Source of the DNA: an uncultured bacterium
GTDB lineage: Bacteria; Patescibacteriota; CALEFQ01
Assembly (NCBI GenBank): GCA_937877125.1
Contig: CALEFQ010000044.1
Span: 1-9,404 of the forward strand
Length of the DNA: 9,404 bases
Reading direction: 5' to 3'
Shown in pieces: positions 5,598-9,404 of the stretch (within the stretch, counting starts at the first letter, position 1; each line of letters opens with the position of its first letter). Below the pieces are notes generated by a model, which searched no databases, was not told where the DNA came from, and was given only the letters and a program-made list of their open reading frames with translations. Both the position numbers and the translations under genes were made by a program.

Positions 5598-6701
5598 TTA
5601 ATTTCCGCGAGCGCTTTCGACCAGGACATTTCTGATTCCCTTCGCACAAATATCCCAACTAAATTTCTGCAATTGTTGCCGGCGCAAGGCGGCCCGCTTC
5701 TCGCGCGATTCCTCTAAAACCAGTCTTAAGCCTCGGCTTATGCTTTCCACTGATTCCGGATCGACATAAATCGCGCCCGGCCCGCCCACCTCCGGCAAAG
5801 ATGCGGTTCGTGAGCAGACAACGGGCGTGCCCAAGGCAAACGCCTCTAGGATCGGCAAGCCAAAGCCTTCATAGAGAGAAGGAAAGACTAAGGCGCTCGC
5901 CTGTTGCACCAAGGTGGATAAATCTGCCTTTTGTTGATAGCCCGGGAAAACAATATCTTTATTGAAAACCGACTGCCGCGCCGCCGCTTCAATTTCTTCC
6001 CGCCCCAGACCGAACTTTCCGGCCAAAACTAGCCGGCCGGTCCAGTCAGTTTGCCGGCGCAAATTTTCATATGCGGAAATCAATCTTTTTATGTTTTTAC
6101 GTCGCTCTAAACGTCCGGTAAAAATAAAAAATTGTTGTGGCGACAGTCCAAATTTTTCAAGCAAAGGCTTCATATCTGGCGACGGCTGATAGTAACTGTA
6201 ACCATTAGGAACCACCGTGATCCGGTTCGTCCCGGCGTGATATTTTTTGATCAAATCCTGTTTGGTGTTATTAGACACCGCAATAATCCGGCTCGCCCGG
6301 CGCAGAGCGTAGCCGGTCGACCAGCGCAGATACCAGCGCTGTCGCCAACCATAAGCGTCCGGAAAATACTCAAACTCTAATCCGTGAATGGTCGCGACTT
6401 TTTTACCGTGGTAGCCGATCGGCATGGCGCTGGCCGGGAACCAAACCACGTCCGGCCGATCACGCCGCAGTTCTTGGGGCAAACGATACTGCGTCCAAAA
6501 ACGAAAAAGGGGTATCACTTTTACCCGCCAATTTTCCGGTAATTTTTTTTTGAGTTCCGCGGGAAGCGGCTGATCAGTGTAAAGAATATATTGATTTTCC
6601 CGATCCTGCCGCGCCAGACGACTGATCACCTGATAAGTATATTCTTCTACGCCGGTGCGTTGTTTTTTCGCCGCCCGCGAAGCATCGATGCCGATAAGCA
6701 T
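5598..6701 (-). CDS. Glycosyltransferase family 4 (GT-B fold)
   Basis: Transfers a sugar from a nucleotide-sugar donor to an acceptor, at the inner face of the membrane or in the cytoplasm. 367 residues. The N-terminal Rossmann half begins MLIGIDASRAAKKQRTGVEE, with the glycine-containing loop of the acceptor domain; KVATIHGLEFEYFP and RASRIIAVSNNTKQDLI are typical. The C-terminal donor domain has FTGRLERRKNIKRLI (194-208) and the EX7E motif EGFGLPILE (E278 to E286), followed by ALGTPVVCSRTASLPEVGG. All hallmark residues are present. Donor and acceptor cannot be told; with murA and mreB nearby, an envelope glycan, glycolipid or exopolysaccharide role is plausible. It lies downstream of mreB across a 110-nt gap holding a heptamer hairpin and is followed by a small membrane protein. 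No Shine-Dalgarno sequence; the leader ends in the repeat. Confidence 0.92.
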   Translation of the reverse strand: MLIGIDASRAAKKQRTGVEEYTYQVISRLARQDRENQYILYTDQPLPAELKKKLPENWRVKVIPLFRFWTQYRLPQELRRDRPDVVWFPASAMPIGYHGKKVATIHGLEFEYFPDAYGWRQRWYLRWSTGYALRRASRIIAVSNNTKQDLIKKYHAGTNRITVVPNGYSYYQPSPDMKPLLEKFGLSPQQFFIFTGRLERRKNIKRLISAYENLRRQTDWTGRLVLAGKFGLGREEIEAAARQSVFNKDIVFPGYQQKADLSTLVQQASALVFPSLYEGFGLPILEAFALGTPVVCSRTASLPEVGGPGAIYVDPESVESISRGLRLVLEESREKRAALRRQQLQKFSWDICAKGIRNVLVESARGN

Positions 6702-6710
6702 AAGGGGAGG

Positions 6711-6807
6711 TCTTTAGTCTTTAGTCTTTAGTCTTTAGTCTTTGGCCATTAGTTTTTATGGCAGATATATAGAGACGCCATAGACCAAAGACCAACGACT
6801 AAAGACT
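6711..6807. repeat. Heptamer tandem array forming a large inverted repeat, downstream of mreB
   Basis: Left arm: four tandem TCTTTAG units plus TCTTT (6711-6743). Right arm 6782-6807: AGACCAA, AGACCAA, CGACTAA, AGACT, also 7-nt periodic and the reverse complement of the left-arm theme (about 23 positions pair with few mismatches). The inner part holds GCCAT (6745-6749), ATGGC (6758-6762) and GCCAT (6777-6781), which allow two alternative inner stems. It fills almost the whole gap between mreB and the glycosyltransferase. Confidence 0.85.
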
Positions 6808-6811
6808 TTTA

Positions 6812-7840
6812 TCATTTTGCCGAGAGAACGCTTCTTTTGTAAGAATCAAGATTATCAAGTGCCACGCCGGTGCCCCGCGCCACATTCAACAGCGGGTCTT
6901 CGGAAACATAGCACGGCACCCCGGTGATTTTGGCTACCAGTTTATCAAGATTTTTTAATAGCGCCCCTCCCCCGGACAGAACCATGCCCTTATCCATGAC
7001 GTCCGCCGCTAATTCCGGCGGCGTTTCCTGCAAAACATTTTTGACCGCCATAATTATCTCGCGTAATTCATCCTGGATCGCTTCCGTCACTTCGGTAGAA
7101 GTCACGGTGATATTTTTCGGCAATCCGGCCACCATATCGCGGCCGCGGATATCCATAGTTTCGATAGTCTCATCGCTGTCTTCGGCCGGCAGCATGGCAT
7201 TACCGATCCGAGTTTTGATATCCTCGGCCGTCCGTTCGCCAATAGCTAAATTATGTTTTTTCCGGATATACTCCGCGATAGCTAAATCTAATTTATTGCC
7301 TGCCACACGCACCGAATCCGAAGCCACGATCCCGCCCAGCGAAATAATAGCCACTTCGGTCGTGCCGCCGCCGATATCAATAATCATATTGCCGGAAGCA
7401 TCCGCGATCGGAATACCGGCGCCGATCGCCGCGGCCACCGGTTCTTTGATGATAAAAGTGCTTTTGGATCCAGCCTGCTTGGCCGCGTCTTCCACGGCGC
7501 GCCGCTCGGTCGAAGAAATCCCGGCCGGCACGGCGATCATCACTTCTGGACGGAAAAACCTCACGCCGCCCAGCGCCTTGGAAATGAAATAACGCAACAT
7601 GGCTTCGGTCACCCGATAATCAGCAATAACGCCGTCTTTCATCGGCCGAGACGCCACGATCATCTCCGGAGTCCGACCGAGCATATCCTTGGCTTCGGAA
7701 CCGACGGCGACAACCTTATTGTCATCAATCGTCACCGCGACCACCGTCGGCTCATTCAAAACAATCCCCTTTTTAGGGACATGGACGAGGGTGTTGGATG
7801 TACCCAGGTCGATACCAATTTTACGCGAGAAAATATTCAT
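6812..7840 (-). CDS. mreB: Rod-shape-determining protein MreB (bacterial actin)
   Basis: ATP-dependent filament protein on the inner membrane face that guides lateral cell-wall synthesis. 342 residues, normal length. Actin-superfamily signatures: phosphate-1 loop IGIDLGTSNTLVHVP (8-22); GIVLNEPTVVAV (25-36); RPMKDGVIADY (65-75); the phosphate-2 motif DIGGGTTEVAIISLGGIV (155-172); and the adenosine motif GMVLSGGGALLKNLDKLV (285-302). The N-terminus MNIFSRKIG is the short amphipathic start of the family. mreC and mreD are not adjacent, and a glycosyltransferase follows. MreB suggests a rod or elongated cell. It is flanked on both sides by inverted heptamer repeats. A possible promoter, TTGACA with a weak -10 just before the ATG, would give a leaderless message. 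The TGA stop lies next to the downstream repeat. Confidence 0.97.
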   Translation of the reverse strand: MNIFSRKIGIDLGTSNTLVHVPKKGIVLNEPTVVAVTIDDNKVVAVGSEAKDMLGRTPEMIVASRPMKDGVIADYRVTEAMLRYFISKALGGVRFFRPEVMIAVPAGISSTERRAVEDAAKQAGSKSTFIIKEPVAAAIGAGIPIADASGNMIIDIGGGTTEVAIISLGGIVASDSVRVAGNKLDLAIAEYIRKKHNLAIGERTAEDIKTRIGNAMLPAEDSDETIETMDIRGRDMVAGLPKNITVTSTEVTEAIQDELREIIMAVKNVLQETPPELAADVMDKGMVLSGGGALLKNLDKLVAKITGVPCYVSEDPLLNVARGTGVALDNLDSYKRSVLSAK

Positions 7841-7846
7841 CTAATC

Positions 7847-7875
7847 AGAATGGCAGGATTCTTTTTATTTGTCAA
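7847..7875 (-). promoter_or_regulatory. Possible mreB promoter
   Basis: On the minus strand TTGACA (7875-7870) is full consensus. At 17 nt spacing stands CATTCT (7852-7847), a poor -10 (3 of 6). If used, transcription would start at or within a few nt of the mreB ATG. The -35 is close to the left arm of the heptamer repeat. Confidence 0.35.
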
Positions 7876-7884
7876 CCTTAATTA

Positions 7885-7951
7885 AGTCAAAAATCAAAGG
7901 TCAAAAATAAGATGATCGAACTTTTGACTTTTGAGCTTTGACTTTTGACTT
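7885..7951. repeat. Second heptamer tandem array forming an inverted repeat, upstream of mreB
   Basis: Left arm: TCAAAAA, TCAAAGG, TCAAAAA (7887-7907). Right arm: CTTTTGA, CTTTTGA, GCTTTGA, CTTTTGA, CTT (7921-7951). Both have exact 7-nt periodicity and are reverse complements of each other around a 13-nt middle. The unit CTTTTGA resembles a rotated unit of the repeat at 6711 (CTTTAGT). The right arm overlaps the first two bases of the cupin stop codon complement. Confidence 0.85.
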
Positions 7952-8291
7952 AAGGTACTATCTTATGCTGCTCCGGAAACCAGGCCGGCGTACAAGTCAC
8001 GAAAAGCTTTGCCCGTCCTTCCCAATAGTATTTTTCACCGGCATCGATTAGCAATAAATCATCGGCTGAAAAAGAAGTTACATCATCAGTAGTTATTAAT
8101 CTACCTGCACCGCTAATAACATAAGCCATTTCTTTACATTTTTCATTGATCGCAAATTCCTTTTCAGGGTAACGCCCACTAAGTTCAATAACAGCTCCAT
8201 CAATGCCCTTATCCCCCAAAGGATACTCTCGGGCAGTACAATAAGAACCATTGGCAAACGTCTTGGTTTCGCTTTTCTTAATAATTTTCAT
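7950..8291 (-). CDS. Small single-domain cupin protein
   Basis: 113 residues from ATG 8291-8289. The pattern fits a cupin beta-barrel: EKCKEMAYVISGAGRLITTDD (50-70) as motif 1, and FSADDLLLIDAGEKYYWEGRAKLFVTCTPAWFPEQH (about 74-109) as motif 2. The usual HxH metal ligands of motif 1 are missing (E-x-C-K-E instead), so metal binding and enzyme activity are uncertain; it may be a ligand-binding protein. A longer frame from 8333 adds 14 residues (MTARNQQACFLIRA), but MKIIKKSETK is the more family-like start. TAGAG lies only 2 nt before the ATG, too close to be a good Shine-Dalgarno sequence. Its stop codon sits in the heptamer repeat. The specific function is not recognisable. Confidence 0.8.
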   Translation of the reverse strand: MKIIKKSETKTFANGSYCTAREYPLGDKGIDGAVIELSGRYPEKEFAINEKCKEMAYVISGAGRLITTDDVTSFSADDLLLIDAGEKYYWEGRAKLFVTCTPAWFPEQHKIVP

Positions 8292-8335
8292 GGCTCTAAT
8301 TAGAAAACAAGCCTGTTGATTTCTCGCCGTCACAC

Positions 8336-8363
8336 TTGACAGTTAAAATGATGATGCTAATAT
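8336..8363 (+). promoter_or_regulatory. Strong plus-strand promoter of the 8370-8661 candidate RNA
   Basis: -35 TTGACA (8336-8341, full consensus), 16-nt A/T-rich spacer, -10 TAATAT (8358-8363, 4 of 6; overlapping TATAAC at 8361 is an alternative). Expected start near 8370. No plus-strand protein gene follows; a highly structured G/C-richer region does. Confidence 0.75.
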
Positions 8364-8369
8364 AACTTA

Positions 8370-8661
8370 GTCAATGTACGCCAGCTCGAGGGACCCGTTG
8401 CGATACGGGACAAAATCCCAGCTGAGTCGGGAATAATCCCCGGACGAGGATGTGACGATTCACGGTGAATACGGAAGGCCGGACAAACCAGCGAGTAGCG
8501 GTGACACAGTGGCGCCCTGTTTCCCGGGAAAGAGGCTGGATAGCTGAGTCGTCTTCTTGGCGAGGGTCGAAATTTGCCGTAATGACGGATTCGCCTACCG
8601 CGCGACATTGGCCTTGCCGGACATTTTCTAACGCTTGCGTTGGACTATGCCCGGCATTTTT
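8370..8661 (+). ncRNA. Candidate structured non-coding RNA of unknown family (about 290 nt)
   Basis: From a near-consensus promoter to an intrinsic terminator, with no plausible protein. A closing helix starts right after the predicted 5' end: CAATGT (8372-8377) with ACATTG (8605-8610), then CGC (8379-8381) with GCG (8602-8604) around a bulged A. Enclosed hairpins: CCCGT/ACGGG (8394-8409); TCCC/GGGA (8416-8432); ATTCA/TGAAT (8458-8470); CCAGC (8488-8492)/GCTGG (8535-8539) holding ACAG/CTGT; GGCGA (8559-8563)/TCGCC (8591-8595) holding CCGT/ACGG (8577-8588). AAGGCC (8475-8480) also matches GGCCTT (8610-8615) outside the closing helix, a possible pseudoknot. The 10-mer AGCTGAGTCG occurs twice (8420-8429, 8542-8551). 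The conserved cores of RNase P RNA, tmRNA and SRP RNA are not found. The overlapping open frames give non-protein-like sequence. Exact ends are predictions. Confidence 0.65.
8615..8661 (+). terminator. Intrinsic terminator of the candidate RNA, abutting the murA stop
   Basis: TGCCGG (8615-8620) pairs with CCGGCA (8651-8656), CAT with ATG (8622-8624/8647-8649), and the tip TCTAACG (8627-8633) with CGTTGGA (8638-8644) around CTTG (8634-8637). Five T follow (8657-8661), the last one being part of the complement of the murA stop codon. On the minus strand no T-run follows the stem, so the terminator acts on plus-strand transcription. Confidence 0.8.
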
Positions 8662-9404
8662 CATTTCTCGCGTTTTATTTTCGCGCCCAAGGATTGCAAA
8701 CGCTCCACAATTTTTTCATACCCCCGGTCAATTTGTTCGGCATTATCGATTTCTGTTTTACCGTCGGCCATCAAAGCCGCAATAATCAAGGCCGCGCCGG
8801 CGCGCAAGTCAATCGAAGTCGTACGTCCGCCGTAGAGCGGGGTCGGCCCTGTGACCATGGCTCGGTGCGGATCAGCGATAACCGCGTTGGCTCCGAGTTT
8901 AACCAATTCGGGAATATAGTTTCGGATCCGGCCCTCGTACATGGTGTCAAAAACCAGCGTGGTTCCCTCCGCCTGCGTCAACAAGGCCGCGATCGGCGCC
9001 AGCAAATCAGCCGCCAAGCCGGGAGAGGGACGGCACTCAACTTTACGAATGGCCGCTAATTTGCCCGGGCGGACGACACAGGTGTCGCCCTTGATTTCAA
9101 AATTGACGCCCAGCTTTTTGAAAATTATTAGTTCCAAACGCAAATCCTGCGGGCGAAAGTTTTTGATCGTGATTTCGCCGCGCGTCGCCGCCGCCAGGCA
9201 GACAAAAGTGCCCATTTCAATATAATCAGGAATAACCTCGAAATCAGCCGGGGTTAACTTGTCCACGCCGATTATTGTCAGGTCGTGAGTGCCGACACCG
9301 GAAATTTTCGCGCCCATTTTGTTTAGATAATGGCACAAAGTGACAATATGCGGTTCCTGGGCCGCCGTGTGGATAATTGTCTGCCCTGTCGCCATTACCG
9401 CCGC
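8661..9404 (-). CDS. murA: UDP-N-acetylglucosamine 1-carboxyvinyltransferase, C-terminal 247 residues (partial)
   Basis: First committed enzyme of peptidoglycan synthesis: transfers enolpyruvate from PEP to UDP-GlcNAc in the cytoplasm. The frame is open to the window edge (codons for AAV precede the first Met), so the Met at 9395 is internal and the true start is outside. Family stretches: IPDYIEMGTFVCLAAATRGE; RPSPGLAADLLAPIAALLTQ with the Asp matching E. coli D305; FDTMYEGRIRNYIPELVKLGANA; ADPHRAMVTGPTPLYGG; IDLRAGAALIIAALMADG (matching D369); QIDRGYEKIVERLQSLGA (matching R397). The N-terminal half with the catalytic Cys/Asp loop is not visible, so activity and fosfomycin-relevant residues cannot be judged. 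It converges with the plus-strand candidate RNA, whose T-run overlaps the murA stop; read-through would produce antisense to that RNA. Confidence 0.96.
   Translation of the reverse strand, partial: AAVMATGQTIIHTAAQEPHIVTLCHYLNKMGAKISGVGTHDLTIIGVDKLTPADFEVIPDYIEMGTFVCLAAATRGEITIKNFRPQDLRLELIIFKKLGVNFEIKGDTCVVRPGKLAAIRKVECRPSPGLAADLLAPIAALLTQAEGTTLVFDTMYEGRIRNYIPELVKLGANAVIADPHRAMVTGPTPLYGGRTTSIDLRAGAALIIAALMADGKTEIDNAEQIDRGYEKIVERLQSLGAKIKREK

Noticed and set aside
6711..6807. CRISPR array suggested by tandem repeats
   Set aside because: The units are 7 nt without spacers and no cas genes are near. It is an inverted heptamer array.
6924..7592. 222-residue frame opposite mreB
   Set aside because: A shadow of the well-conserved mreB coding sequence, with a composition typical of antisense frames.
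6812..7840. Recoded TGA (Gly) as in Gracilibacteria
   Set aside because: TGA ends mreB, murA and the small membrane protein at the expected family C-termini, so it is a normal stop.
8505..8520. Cobalamin-riboswitch-like GCCACTG on the minus strand
   Set aside because: Only this short string matches. The B12 box and the rest of the conserved core are absent, and the strand and position fit no downstream gene.
8370..8610. RNase P RNA, tmRNA or SRP RNA as identity of the plus-strand RNA
   Set aside because: GGAAGGCC at 8473 only loosely resembles the RNase P P4 strand and no matching 3' core (ACAGAA) exists. There are no tRNA-like ends or tag frame, and no GGAAGCAGC-type SRP tip.
8371..8785. 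Open frames of about 97-106 residues on both strands across the structured RNA
   Set aside because: Rich in Arg/Ser/Pro with no domain pattern. They overlap the RNA helices and, on the plus strand, the murA gene.

Overview
The window fits a candidate-phyla-radiation (Patescibacteria/Parcubacteria-like) bacterium. The partial prolyl-tRNA synthetase has the wording I associate with that group (for example the stretch GATAEGIFVDLVRKFKPSYK). The set is also reduced: frr, rseP and proS are close together without the uppS-cdsA-dxr genes that often lie between frr and rseP elsewhere, and there are several small lipoproteins and a small W/C-rich membrane protein. TGA is used as an ordinary stop (mreB, rather than as Gly), which argues against Gracilibacteria/Absconditabacteria. 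The taxon is inferred from remembered family patterns, not from a search.

Layout. Positions 1-4247 hold a minus-strand block read holB -> BNR-repeat lipoprotein -> frr -> rseP -> proS (proS runs off the left edge), with gaps of 17, 4, 77 and 24 nt. The 77-nt gap holds a hairpin. At 4248-4348 lies a divergent promoter region. The only plus-strand protein gene, a lipoprotein with a discoidin-like domain (4349-5005), has a consensus extended -10 promoter and a terminator. Positions 5006-5390 hold no convincing protein gene, but on the minus strand they hold a TTGACA promoter, nested helices and a strong terminator, which is a candidate small RNA. Next come, on the minus strand, a small membrane protein, a GT4 glycosyltransferase, mreB and a cupin. 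mreB is bracketed by two inverted repeats, each built from 7-nt tandem units. At 8336-8661, on the plus strand, a near-consensus promoter, a closing helix, several hairpins and an intrinsic terminator outline a roughly 290-nt structured RNA that I cannot assign to a known family. It converges with murA (8661-9404, partial).

How the genes relate. The left block joins translation (ribosome recycling, Pro-tRNA charging), the replication clamp loader and membrane proteolysis. The right block is envelope-centred: MreB (cell-wall positioning), MurA (first committed step to peptidoglycan), a GT4 enzyme, and lipoproteins. The most interesting items are the two unassigned structured RNAs, the heptamer-array hairpins around mreB, and the absence of a convincing Shine-Dalgarno sequence before any of the ten visible protein starts.
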